Source: Betaproteobacteria bacterium (GTDB lineage Bacteria > Pseudomonadota > Gammaproteobacteria > Burkholderiales > CAIKXV01). Taken from it: a DNA stretch of 64,000 nt. The notes below the pieces were generated by a model. The model was not told where the DNA came from, did not search any database, and saw only the letters and a list, made by a program, of their open reading frames with translations. Positions 1-8,764 of the stretch are shown in pieces. The position numbers were made by a program, and so were the translations under genes. Each line of letters begins with the position of its first letter. The first letter of the stretch is position 1. Location of the stretch: NCBI GenBank assembly GCA_947458265.1, contig CANGYF010000017.1, positions 1-64,000 of the forward strand, read 5' to 3'.

Positions 1-1569
1 CCGATGGACCGGCTGGTCTGCGGCGACGTCGGCTTCGGCAAGACCGAGGTCGCGCTGCGCGCCGCCTTCGTCGCGGTCAACGAGGGCAAGCAGGTGGCCG
101 TGCTGGTGCCCACGACGCTGCTTGCCGAACAGCACCACCAGACCTTCTCCGACCGCTTCGCCGAATGGCCGGTGAAGCTGGCCGAGCTGTCGCGCTTCCG
201 GTCCGCGAAGGAGCAGTCGGCGGCGCTGGCCGGACTGGCCGACGGCAAGATCGACATCGCGATCGGCACCCATCGCCTGATCCAGCCCGACGTGAAGTTC
301 GCCAACCTGGGGCTGGTGATCATCGACGAAGAGCACCGCTTCGGCGTGCGCCAGAAAGAGCGCCTGAAGGCCCTGCGTGCCGAGGTCGACGTGCTGACCC
401 TCACCGCGACGCCGATCCCGCGCTCCCTGGCGATGGCTATGGAAGGACTGCGCGACTTCTCGGTGATCGCGACCGCACCCGAGAAGCGCCTGGCGATCAA
501 GACCTTCGTGTCGCGTACCTCCGACGGCCTGCTGCGTGAGGCCTGCCAGCGCGAACTGCGGCGGGGCGGCCAGATCTACTTCGTGCACAACGACATCGGC
601 ACCATCGCCAACCTCGAGGAGAAGCTGGTGCGGCTGATCCCGGAGGCGCGCATCCGCATCGCCCACGGACAGATGCGCGAGCGCGAACTCGAGTACGTGA
701 TGCGCGACTTCTACCAGCAGCGCTTCAACCTGCTGCTGTGCACGACCATCATCGAGACCGGCATCGACGTGCCGAGCGCGAACACGATCATCATCGACCG
801 CGCCGACCGATTCGGCCTGGCACAGCTGCACCAGCTGCGCGGCCGGGTCGGCCGCTCGCACCACCAGGCCTATGCCTACCTGCTGACCCACGACGAGGCA
901 CCGGTCAGCGCCGATGCACGCAAGCGGCTCGATGCCATCCAGATGATGGAGGAACTCGGCTCGGGCTTCTACCTTGCCATGCACGACCTGGAGATCCGGG
1001 GCGCGGGCGAGGTGCTCGGCGACAACCAGTCCGGCGAGATGCAGGAGATCGGCTTCGGCATGTACACCGAGATGCTGTCCTCGGCCGTGCGCTCGCTGCG
1101 CGCGGGCAAGGAGCCTGACCTGGATGCACCGCTGGCGATCACCACCGAAATCAACCTGCATGCCACGGCGGTACTGCCTGAGAACTACTGCGCCGACGTG
1201 CACGAGCGCCTGGTGCTGTACAAGCGGCTGGCCAACTGCGAATCGCTGGAGGAACTCGAGGCGCTGTCCGAGGAACTGGTCGACCGCTTCGGCCTGCTGC
1301 CGGAGCCGGCGCGTACGCTGGTGGACACGCACCGCCTGCGCATCCTGTCCCGGCCGCTGGGCGTGATGCGCATCGACGCCGGAGCGAACGCAGTCCAGAT
1401 ACAGTTCATACCCAACCCGCCGGTCGACCCGCAAAAGGTGATCGCGCTGGTCCGCGGCCGGCCAGGCCATCGCCTGACCGGTTCCGAGAAGCTGCGCATC
1501 GACGTCCCGCTCGCCAATACCGGCGAACGCGTCGAGCTTCTGCGCAAGACCCTGCAGGCGCTGCAATGA
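1..1569 (+). CDS. mfd: Transcription-repair coupling factor Mfd, C-terminal part (5' truncated)
   Basis: Mfd is the ATP-driven DNA translocase that removes stalled RNA polymerase and recruits UvrA. The reading frame is open from base 1 (CCG, then ATG at 4), so the ATG is internal and the N-terminal half lies outside the window. Of the 522 visible residues, the first part is the helicase core: Walker A GDVGFGKT at 8-15, DEEH box at 109-112, and the family segment TATPIPRSLAM. The second RecA lobe carries ETGIDVPSANT and QLHQLRGRVGRS. The last ~120 residues match the TRCF C-terminal domain. The stop overlaps the serB start in ATGA, so the two genes are probably co-transcribed. Confidence 0.97.
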   Translation, partial: PMDRLVCGDVGFGKTEVALRAAFVAVNEGKQVAVLVPTTLLAEQHHQTFSDRFAEWPVKLAELSRFRSAKEQSAALAGLADGKIDIAIGTHRLIQPDVKFANLGLVIIDEEHRFGVRQKERLKALRAEVDVLTLTATPIPRSLAMAMEGLRDFSVIATAPEKRLAIKTFVSRTSDGLLREACQRELRRGGQIYFVHNDIGTIANLEEKLVRLIPEARIRIAHGQMRERELEYVMRDFYQQRFNLLLCTTIIETGIDVPSANTIIIDRADRFGLAQLHQLRGRVGRSHHQAYAYLLTHDEAPVSADARKRLDAIQMMEELGSGFYLAMHDLEIRGAGEVLGDNQSGEMQEIGFGMYTEMLSSAVRSLRAGKEPDLDAPLAITTEINLHATAVLPENYCADVHERLVLYKRLANCESLEELEALSEELVDRFGLLPEPARTLVDTHRLRILSRPLGVMRIDAGANAVQIQFIPNPPVDPQKVIALVRGRPGHRLTGSEKLRIDVPLANTGERVELLRKTLQALQ

Positions 1570-2429
1570 CCCCAACCGAAACGCCCGCCGCCCTGATCGT
1601 TCAGGGAATCGATGTCGAGACCCGCGCACTCAAGATGCTCGCCACCTTCACCGGGGCCCGCTCCATCGCCGGCCTCGGCAACGGCGCCTTCCGCCTGGTC
1701 GACGCGAAGCCGCACGAACATGTCGCCGGCTTCTGCGCGAACGAGAAGCTCGACTGGGCGTGGGTCCCCGCCGCGCGCGGGCTGGACACGCTGAAGCTGG
1801 CCGCCTTCGACATGGACTCGACGCTGATCACCATCGAGTGCATCGACGAACTCGCCGACTTCGCCGGCTGCAAGGACAAGGTCTCCGAGATCACGGCGGC
1901 GGCGATGCGCGGCGAGCTCGACTACCCGTCGAGCCTGCGCCGGCGTGTCAAGCTGATGGCGGGCATCGAAGCCGCTTCACTGGAGTCGGTCTTCCTGGAG
2001 CGGCTGAGGTATTCGCCGGGGGCGGAGTCGCTGCTGCGCCGGCTGCGCTCGCTCGGCGTGCGAACGCTGCTCGTGTCCGGCGGATTCACCTACTTCACCG
2101 ACCGGGTACGGGAACACCTGCAGATCGACTTCACCCGGTCGAACACGCTGGTCATCGAGGACGGACGGCTGACCGGCGAGATCGAGGGCGACATCGTCGA
2201 CGCGGACGCCAAGGCCGCCGAACTCGCCAGCCATGCCCGCGACCTGGCTATCGGCGCCTCGGGCGTGCTGGCGGTCGGCGACGGCGCGAACGACCTGAAG
2301 ATGATGGCCCTGGCCGGCACCAGCGTCGCCTGGCGCGCCAAGCCTGCCGTGCAGGCGTCGGCCACGCATGCACTGAACCATGCCGGCCTGGATGGCGTGC
2401 TGAACCTGTTCAACCCGAAGGACGCATAG
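1566..2429 (+). CDS. serB: Phosphoserine phosphatase SerB
   Basis: SerB hydrolyses O-phosphoserine to serine, the last step of serine synthesis. The 287-residue protein has a ~70-residue N-terminal extension and a HAD phosphatase domain. The nucleophile motif is DMDST with Asp82 and Asp84; the second motif is SGGF at 171-174; the third is GDGAND at 238-243. All expected catalytic residues are present. The ATG lies inside the mfd stop (ATGA, 4-bp overlap), which fixes the start and suggests translational coupling. Confidence 0.96.
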   Translation: MTPTETPAALIVQGIDVETRALKMLATFTGARSIAGLGNGAFRLVDAKPHEHVAGFCANEKLDWAWVPAARGLDTLKLAAFDMDSTLITIECIDELADFAGCKDKVSEITAAAMRGELDYPSSLRRRVKLMAGIEAASLESVFLERLRYSPGAESLLRRLRSLGVRTLLVSGGFTYFTDRVREHLQIDFTRSNTLVIEDGRLTGEIEGDIVDADAKAAELASHARDLAIGASGVLAVGDGANDLKMMALAGTSVAWRAKPAVQASATHALNHAGLDGVLNLFNPKDA

Positions 2430-2445
2430 GCACGGGGAGGCTGCG

Positions 2446-4050
2446 GTGGCGGACGCGACGCTCGATGCACTGATCATCGGTGGTGGCCACAACGGACTGA
2501 CCTGCGCCTGCTACCTGGCAGCGGCCGGACTGAAGGTCCGGGTGCTGGAACGGCGCCCGGTGCTCGGTGGCGCAGCGGTGACCGAGACCTTCCATCCCGG
2601 CTTCCGCAACTCGGCGCTGTCCTACACGGTCAGCCTGCTCAATCCCACCGTGATCCGCGACCTGCGGCTCGCCGAACACGGCCTGCGCGTGCTGGAGCGG
2701 CCGCTGGCCAACTTCCTGCCGCTGTCGGACACCTCGTTCCTGAAGATGGGTGGCGGGCTCGCGGCGACCCAGGCGGAAGTGGCGAAGTTCTCGTCGCGCG
2801 ATGCGCAGCGGCTGCCCGAGTACTACGACCGGCTGGAGCGCGTGGCAGACGTGCTGCGCGACATCGTGCTGGAGACCCCGCCGAACGTCGGCGGCGGCAT
2901 CGGCGAGATGCTGCGCGCCCTGTCCACCGGCAACCGGGTGCGCCGGCTGTCGATGCCCGAGCGGCGCGACCTGCTGGACCTGGTCGCCAAGAGCGCCGGC
3001 GACCTGCTCGACCGCTGGTTCGAGTCCGATCCGATCAAGGCGGTGCTCGGCTTCGATGCGGTGGTCGGCCACTATGCGAGCCCGTACACGCCCGGCAGCG
3101 GCTACGTGCTGCTGCACCACTGCTTCGGCGAAGTGAACGGCCGCCGCGGCGCCTGGGGCCATGCGGTCGGCGGCATGGGATCGATCACCCAGGCGATGGC
3201 CGCCGAGGCCCGTCGGCGCGGCGTGGAACTGGTCACCGATGCCCCGGTCGCGCAGGTGCTGGTGCGCGAGGGCCGCGCCTGCGGCGTGGCCCTGGCCGAC
3301 GGCACGGAGATTGCCGCGCGCTGCGTGGTCTCGAACCTGAACCCGAAACTCCTCTACCGCGACCTGGTGCCGCAGGACAGCATGGATCCGGAGTTCCGGC
3401 AGCGCGTGGCGGGCCATCGCAACGGCTCCGGCACGGTGCGCATCAACGTCGCGCTGTCCGAACTGCCAGCGTTCACCTGCCTGCCCGGCACCGGCGTGCA
3501 CCACCAGTCGGGCATCATCTGCGCACCGTCGCTCGCCTACATGGAGCGCGCATTCTTCGATGCCCGTACCGAGGGCCTCGCGCGCGAGCCGATCGTCGAG
3601 GTGCTGATCCCGAGCACGGTCGACGACTCGCTCGCGCCGCCCGGACAGCATGTGGCAAGCCTGTTCTGCCAGCAGTTCGCACCCGAGCTGCCCGGCGGCC
3701 GATCGTGGGACGACGCGAAGGACGAGGCGGTGCGCCGCGCCTTTGCGGTGGTCGATCGCTTCGCGCCGAACTTCAGCCGCTCGGTCATCGCATTCAAGGC
3801 GAACACCCCGCTGGACCTCGAACGCGAGTACGGGCTGGTCGGCGGCGATATCTTCCACGGGGCACTGACGCCGGACCAGCTATACAGCGCACGCCCCTTC
3901 CTCGGCCATGCGGACTACCGCGGCGCACTGCGCGGGCTCTACCTGTGCGGCTCAGGCACCCATCCGGGCGGCGGGGTCACCGGGGCGCCCGGCCACAACG
4001 CGGCGCGCGAGATCGTCAAGGACTGGAAGCGCGGGCGCCTGCGGCACTGA
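2446..4050 (+). CDS. FAD-dependent oxidoreductase, PYROXD2/phytoene-desaturase-like
   Basis: A 534-residue flavoprotein of the CrtI/PYROXD2 amine-oxidase-like superfamily. A Rossmann FAD motif GGGHNG sits at residues 12-17, followed by an acidic strand end (LERRPVLGG) typical of this group. The C-terminal FAD-contact region is around GLYLCGSGTHPGGGVTGAPG. The start is a GTG with GGGGAGG 5 bases upstream. The substrate cannot be read from the sequence. No carotenoid genes lie nearby, so a carotenoid role is not supported and a general redox role is more likely. It follows serB by 16 bases and may share its transcript. Confidence 0.88.
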   Translation: MADATLDALIIGGGHNGLTCACYLAAAGLKVRVLERRPVLGGAAVTETFHPGFRNSALSYTVSLLNPTVIRDLRLAEHGLRVLERPLANFLPLSDTSFLKMGGGLAATQAEVAKFSSRDAQRLPEYYDRLERVADVLRDIVLETPPNVGGGIGEMLRALSTGNRVRRLSMPERRDLLDLVAKSAGDLLDRWFESDPIKAVLGFDAVVGHYASPYTPGSGYVLLHHCFGEVNGRRGAWGHAVGGMGSITQAMAAEARRRGVELVTDAPVAQVLVREGRACGVALADGTEIAARCVVSNLNPKLLYRDLVPQDSMDPEFRQRVAGHRNGSGTVRINVALSELPAFTCLPGTGVHHQSGIICAPSLAYMERAFFDARTEGLAREPIVEVLIPSTVDDSLAPPGQHVASLFCQQFAPELPGGRSWDDAKDEAVRRAFAVVDRFAPNFSRSVIAFKANTPLDLEREYGLVGGDIFHGALTPDQLYSARPFLGHADYRGALRGLYLCGSGTHPGGGVTGAPGHNAAREIVKDWKRGRLRH

Positions 4051-4124
4051 TCCCGGTGGAAGCACAGTTGGACGCCATGAGACTATCATGGCGTTTCGCC
4101 CTGCGAGAGGTATCTTCCAGCCCC

Positions 4125-5102
4125 ATGGACCATCGCTCTCAATCCCGCCTGAACGGCCTCTGCGGCTATGTCGTGGACCGCATCACCCACCTGCGCAGCG
4201 ACGCCGACTGGCTGGCGGCGCGCCTGGCCGATCCGTCGAGCCGCGTGGTTCCAGTGTGGCGCAGCCGCAACCTGATCCGTGCTGGCGACGACCTGTCGGC
4301 GGTGATGCTCGACAGGGCGGCGGCGGCGGAACTGGTCGCGGCCACCGAGACGCTGGTACTGCTCGGCGAGGACGACGGCATTGCCTACTTCGCGGTCGGC
4401 CTGCCGGGTCGCGAGGATGACACGCACGCCCGGCTCAGCATGCTCGGCGAGTTCCGCGACCTGCGCGACACCGCTGCGCTGCTGCCGGCGCGCGAGGGTG
4501 CGCTGCTGGCCCATGCACGCGCGATGGTGTTCTGGCACCAGACGCACCGCCATTGCGGCAGCTGCGGCTCGCCCACGCGCAGCGCAGAGGCCGGGCACTC
4601 GCGGGTCTGCCTGAACGAGGCGTGCAAGCGGTCCTGCTATCCGCGTACCGACCCGGCGGTGATCGTCGCCGTGAGCCGCGGCGAGCGCATCCTGCTCGGG
4701 CGCAAGCCCGAATGGCCACCCGGCCGGTTCTCCACCGTGGCCGGCTTCGTCGAGCCGGGCGAGACGCTCGAGGAAGCGGTCGCGCGCGAGGTGAAGGAAG
4801 AGACCGGCATCGTGTGCGGCGAAGTGGTCTACCACTCGTCCCAGCCCTGGCCGTTCCCCAGCTCGATCATGCTCGGCTTCCATGCCTTCGCCACCAGCGA
4901 GGCGATCACGGTCGACACCACCGAGCTCGACGATGCACGCTGGTTCACCCGCGAGGAGATGGTCGCCGGGCTGCTGTCGGGCAGTTTCCTGCTGCCGCGC
5001 AGCCTGTCGATCTCCTTCCGGCTGATCGAGGACTGGTTCGACGCCGGGCGTGCCGACGGTACGCCGACGCTGCGCGAACTGGGTGCCGGCCGGACCTGGT
5101 GA
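4125..5102 (+). CDS. nudC: NAD(+)/NADH pyrophosphatase NudC (Nudix)
   Basis: NudC cleaves NADH/NAD+ to NMN(H) and AMP and can remove NAD caps from RNA. The 325-residue form carries an N-terminal domain, a zinc ribbon (Cys144, Cys147, Cys162, Cys167), a complete Nudix box at 207-229 (G-x5-E-x7-REVKEETGI) and the family signature SQPWPFPSS at 239-247, which separates NudC from other Nudix enzymes. ATG 4125 is preferred, though an in-frame ATG at 4077 would add 16 residues. At 325 residues it is longer than the enterobacterial protein (~257), the extra being N-terminal. Confidence 0.94.
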   Translation: MDHRSQSRLNGLCGYVVDRITHLRSDADWLAARLADPSSRVVPVWRSRNLIRAGDDLSAVMLDRAAAAELVAATETLVLLGEDDGIAYFAVGLPGREDDTHARLSMLGEFRDLRDTAALLPAREGALLAHARAMVFWHQTHRHCGSCGSPTRSAEAGHSRVCLNEACKRSCYPRTDPAVIVAVSRGERILLGRKPEWPPGRFSTVAGFVEPGETLEEAVAREVKEETGIVCGEVVYHSSQPWPFPSSIMLGFHAFATSEAITVDTTELDDARWFTREEMVAGLLSGSFLLPRSLSISFRLIEDWFDAGRADGTPTLRELGAGRTW

Positions 5103-5123
5103 TCCGCAGCACCCGCCGAACGG

Positions 5124-6425
5124 CTACAGCAGGTTGAACAGGCTGAGTCCCTGCACCTGCACGAACGACTTCTGCGCCGCCTCGAGCAGGGTCCTCTGCA
5201 GCGTGAGGTCACTGATCGCCTTTGCATAGTCGACGTCGCGCAGGTCGCTTGCGCTCGCCTCGAACTGCAGTCCGAGGTCGATGTTGGTCGCCTCGGTGGC
5301 GTCGATCTCCTTCATCCGTGACCCGATCGCCGTCTGCACGTCCAGGCTGCGGTTGATCGCCTGGTCGATGTTGGCGAGTGCCGCGCCGAGGTCGTTGGTC
5401 AGCTTCGCGCTCTGCGCCGGCGTGCTGATCGTGGTCGACAGCGCGGTGATCAGGTTGTTCACCGTCGCGAACACGCTCTGCGTCGGGCTCTGGCTCACCG
5501 TGAAGGTATCTGCGTCGCCCGGGTTGCCGGCGACCGTGACCGTCGCACCGAAGTCGAACGCGGGCTCGGCACCCTGGCTGCGCAGGTTGATCGCGCTGCC
5601 GGGCGTGAAGGTGCGCAGGTAGGGGCCGGTGGCAGAAGCCGCGGCCCCGGTGAGCAGCGAGTTGCCGCTCACGTTGTCGACCAGGTCGTAGGTGGTCGTT
5701 GCCGGGTTGGTGGCGCCGTTGACGTCGAAGCGGATGGTGAAGTTCGCCGGATTGCCGTTGGCGTTCCAGGCGGCAGGGTCGGTGACCGCGCCGATGCCGA
5801 TGGTGCCGGTACCGGTATTGCCCACTGCGGCGGCCGCGACGAAGTCACCGTTGCCGGTGCGGATGCGCTGGAAGATCTCCGAACCCGCATCGCTGATCGG
5901 GACGTAGCGCGACGCGCTGATCTGCAGCAACCGCTGGCCCTGGTCGCCGGCGTACTGCACCGTCCCGGGGGCCGACTCCGAGAACGGCTGCGTCTGCCCG
6001 CGGTATCCGGCGAACAGGTAGTTGCCCTGCCCGTCGGTCGCGTTGGCGAGCGACAGCAGTTCCTGATAATTGCCGCGCAGTTCGCGCGCGAGGATCGCTC
6101 GGCCGCTGTCGCCGAGCGTGGCGTTGCCAGCGCTGATGATCGTGGCGCGCACGTCCTGCAGCGAACGGATCACGCCCTGCAGGGACTGCTCGCTCACCGC
6201 CAGCGACGCGCTCGCCGAACCGGCATTCTCGACGAACTGCGCGGTGGATGCCTTCGCCTGCGACAGGTCGAGGATGCGCCCGGCGGCGATCGGGTCATCG
6301 GCCGGCGTGACCACACGGCGCCCGGTCGACACCTTCTGCTGCGCGTCGAGCAGTGATCGCTGCCGGTCGCTGATGGTGCCGATGCCCTGGTCGAACAGTG
6401 TGTTGGTGCTGATGCGGATTCCCAT
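5124..6425 (-). CDS. flgL: Flagellar hook-filament junction protein FlgL (HAP3)
   Basis: FlgL forms the second ring of the hook-filament junction, on which flagellin polymerises. The 433-residue protein has the flagellin-like N-terminal helix (RISTNTLFDQGI...) and a C-terminal D0 helix ending in LSLFNLL, both required for coiled-coil assembly. The central region is Gly/Asn/Thr-rich and variable, as in the family. It is the last gene of the minus-strand flg operon, 19 bases after flgK, and converges on nudC with only 21 bases between the stops; no clear terminator is seen there. Confidence 0.96.
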   Translation of the reverse strand: MGIRISTNTLFDQGIGTISDRQRSLLDAQQKVSTGRRVVTPADDPIAAGRILDLSQAKASTAQFVENAGSASASLAVSEQSLQGVIRSLQDVRATIISAGNATLGDSGRAILARELRGNYQELLSLANATDGQGNYLFAGYRGQTQPFSESAPGTVQYAGDQGQRLLQISASRYVPISDAGSEIFQRIRTGNGDFVAAAAVGNTGTGTIGIGAVTDPAAWNANGNPANFTIRFDVNGATNPATTTYDLVDNVSGNSLLTGAAASATGPYLRTFTPGSAINLRSQGAEPAFDFGATVTVAGNPGDADTFTVSQSPTQSVFATVNNLITALSTTISTPAQSAKLTNDLGAALANIDQAINRSLDVQTAIGSRMKEIDATEATNIDLGLQFEASASDLRDVDYAKAISDLTLQRTLLEAAQKSFVQVQGLSLFNLL

Positions 6426-6444
6426 GTCAGGTGCCCGGTTCCGG

Positions 6445-8355
6445 TCAGTTGAGCTGCAGGATCGAATCGAACAACTTGGACGAGACCGAGATCAGCTTGC
6501 TCGCCGCCTGGTAGGCCTGCTGGAACCGGATCAGGTTCGCAGCCTCCTCGTCCAGGTTCACGCCGGACAGCGATTGCTGCGCGGCCTTGGTCTCCTTGAG
6601 GATGCCGTCGAGCGCGTTGCCGGTCACCTTCACCTCGCTGGCGATCGCACCCACGTTGCCCACCATCGCGCTGTAGGCGGTCTGGTAGGTGCTCGCCCCG
6701 CCGTCGAGGCCGGGCACCGACTGCAGTGACGCCAACAGCACGGCATTGCGGTTGTCGGTGCGCCCGCCGGTGTTGGCCTGCACGACCAGGGTATCCGAAG
6801 CCTCCGGGCGACCGGCGAGCTTCGTCGACCAGCCGTTGAAGCTGATCGTCATGCCGGCGGTAAAGGCGACGTTGGTGGCCAGGGTGGTCGATGCGGTGCT
6901 GTCGACCACATTGAACGTGTTGGGTGGCGAATTGAAGGTGATGGTGACGGTGTTCGACAGCGCAGCGTTGAGCGGCGGTTGGTTAGTCGCATCCACCACC
7001 GGCGCCTCGATCGTCGCGCTGCCCAGGTTGGAAACCGTGGCCACGGCGCGCACCGGGGCGGCAGCCGCGATCAGCGATGGATCGCTGAACGCGAGGCCCA
7101 GGTCGCGGGCACCGAAACGGGTCGGCTGCACCAGCCAGCTGTTTCCGGCGGCCGGGGTACCGGTTCCGGCGGCCAGCGTGACGCCATCGATGGTCTGCGG
7201 CAGGGTGGCGAAGGGGCCGCTGACCACGTTGTCGGACAGGCGGGTCACCGCATAGCCGGTTCCGTCGAAGGACACCCGGTAGTCGCTCAGCGTGAGGGCG
7301 GACACGTCGGCGATCGAGGCGCCGAGGGTCGCGGTGGTACTGCTGCCCGAGGTCACGGTGGGCGCCGGCACGTTGAAGAAATCGCCGCCGGCCACCCCGT
7401 TCAGGTCCTGCCCGAGCCGCTGCTGCGCGTTGAACATCTCGCCGAGCGCGACCGCGATCCGGCCGATTGCATTCTGAGTCGGATCCAGCGACTCGCTGCG
7501 GAACTGCAGCAGCGCACCCAGGCTGCCGCCAGTGATGCTGCGGCTGTCGATCGGTACCGGAGCGCCAGTGAACTGGTAGCCGATGTCGAGCCGCCGCGGA
7601 TCGTCCGCGTTCGGCACGACCGCCAGGGTGAGGGCCTGCTCGCCAACCACCAGCGCCTGTCCGGTACCGATGGTGATGTTGTAGCCGCCGTCGGACTGGC
7701 GGATCACCTGCGCCGAGACCAGCTTGTTGAGGTCCATCACCAGCATGTCACGCTGGTCGAGCAGGTCGTTCGGCTGCTGCCGGCCAGTCCCGGCCACCGT
7801 TGCGATCTGGCCATTGAGTCGGGCGATCTGGCTGGCGATCGTGTTGGCGCGCTCGACCGTGCCCGAAAGCTCGACGTTGACGCCGGTACGCAGGTCGGTC
7901 ATGCGTTGGTCGAGCGCACCGAAACGCGACACCAGCGCCCCGCTGGTGGACAGCAGCGCCTGACGCGACGTGGTGGCTCCGGGGCTGGCCGCGACGTCCT
8001 GCACGGCGCGGAAGAACTCCTGCATGGCCGGGGACAGCCCGGACGCCGGATCGGCCACCAGGTTGCCGATCTGGTTCACCTGCGTCGCATAGGTGTCGTA
8101 GAACGAGACCTGCGTCTGCGCCAGCTGCGTCTGACGGTCCAGCACCTCGCTGTAGGAACGCCGAACGTTTTCGACGGATACGCCGCGGCCGAAGAAGCCG
8201 CCACCGGAGAGCTGCGGCACCTGCGGTGCCAAGTCGACGCGCTGGCGGTTGTATCCGGCAGTGGACGCATTGCTGATGTTCTGGCCGGTGGTGACCAGCC
8301 CGGCCTGTGCCGCGTTGAGCGCGGTCAGGCCTATGTTCATCACGCTACCGGACAT
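6445..8355 (-). CDS. flgK: Flagellar hook-associated protein FlgK (HAP1)
   Basis: FlgK is the first junction protein on the hook tip. The 636-residue protein begins with the rod/hook N-terminal motif (LTALNAAQAGLVTTGQNISNAS) and ends with a C-terminal helix containing EEAANLIRFQQAYQAASKLI, the family signature. The middle is a long Ala/Gly/Thr-rich surface domain. Its start overlaps the flgJ stop by 11 bases, as expected in a tightly packed operon. Confidence 0.96.
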   Translation of the reverse strand: MSGSVMNIGLTALNAAQAGLVTTGQNISNASTAGYNRQRVDLAPQVPQLSGGGFFGRGVSVENVRRSYSEVLDRQTQLAQTQVSFYDTYATQVNQIGNLVADPASGLSPAMQEFFRAVQDVAASPGATTSRQALLSTSGALVSRFGALDQRMTDLRTGVNVELSGTVERANTIASQIARLNGQIATVAGTGRQQPNDLLDQRDMLVMDLNKLVSAQVIRQSDGGYNITIGTGQALVVGEQALTLAVVPNADDPRRLDIGYQFTGAPVPIDSRSITGGSLGALLQFRSESLDPTQNAIGRIAVALGEMFNAQQRLGQDLNGVAGGDFFNVPAPTVTSGSSTTATLGASIADVSALTLSDYRVSFDGTGYAVTRLSDNVVSGPFATLPQTIDGVTLAAGTGTPAAGNSWLVQPTRFGARDLGLAFSDPSLIAAAAPVRAVATVSNLGSATIEAPVVDATNQPPLNAALSNTVTITFNSPPNTFNVVDSTASTTLATNVAFTAGMTISFNGWSTKLAGRPEASDTLVVQANTGGRTDNRNAVLLASLQSVPGLDGGASTYQTAYSAMVGNVGAIASEVKVTGNALDGILKETKAAQQSLSGVNLDEEAANLIRFQQAYQAASKLISVSSKLFDSILQLN

Positions 8356-8764
8356 TTCGATCTCCCTGACGGATTATCGGCATCGCCTGCCCGTTCTTGA
8401 TCTCACCGGTAGCCTGGGCACCCCCGGTGGCCTGCTCGGCCGCCTTCGCCATCGAGCGCGAACGGTCGATCTGGGCGAGCACCATGTCGGCCATGCCGAT
8501 GCCCGGGCCGTTGGCGATCCGGTTCGCCAGCTGCTCGTCGAGCAGCCCGGTGTACATGCGCGACTCGTTGCTGTCGAAGATGCCTTCGCCATCGCCCTTC
8601 TGGGCGTCGCGCATGCTCTTCAGCAGCTGGTTCAGGAAAATCGATTCGAACTGCTTCGCCGCCGCCTGGATCGCCTTCGGATCGTCCGCACGCGCCTTCG
8701 AGCGCAGCGAGGAGAGCGCGTTGGGATCGAGGGACGAACTGGACGGGATGAACTTTGCGTCCAT
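8345..8764 (-). CDS. flgJ: Rod-binding protein FlgJ, short form without muramidase domain
   Basis: A 139-residue protein matching only the N-terminal half of enterobacterial FlgJ, which caps the growing rod. It contains the conserved segment around AAKQFESIFLNQLLKSMRDAQ and a SRMYTGLLDEQLA block. The C-terminal glucosaminidase/muramidase domain of the two-domain form is absent: the reading frame stops and flgK begins immediately. The peptidoglycan opening needed for rod passage must come from another enzyme. The start codon shares one base with the flgI stop (TGATG). Confidence 0.92.
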   Translation of the reverse strand: MDAKFIPSSSSLDPNALSSLRSKARADDPKAIQAAAKQFESIFLNQLLKSMRDAQKGDGEGIFDSNESRMYTGLLDEQLANRIANGPGIGMADMVLAQIDRSRSMAKAAEQATGGAQATGEIKNGQAMPIIRQGDRNVR

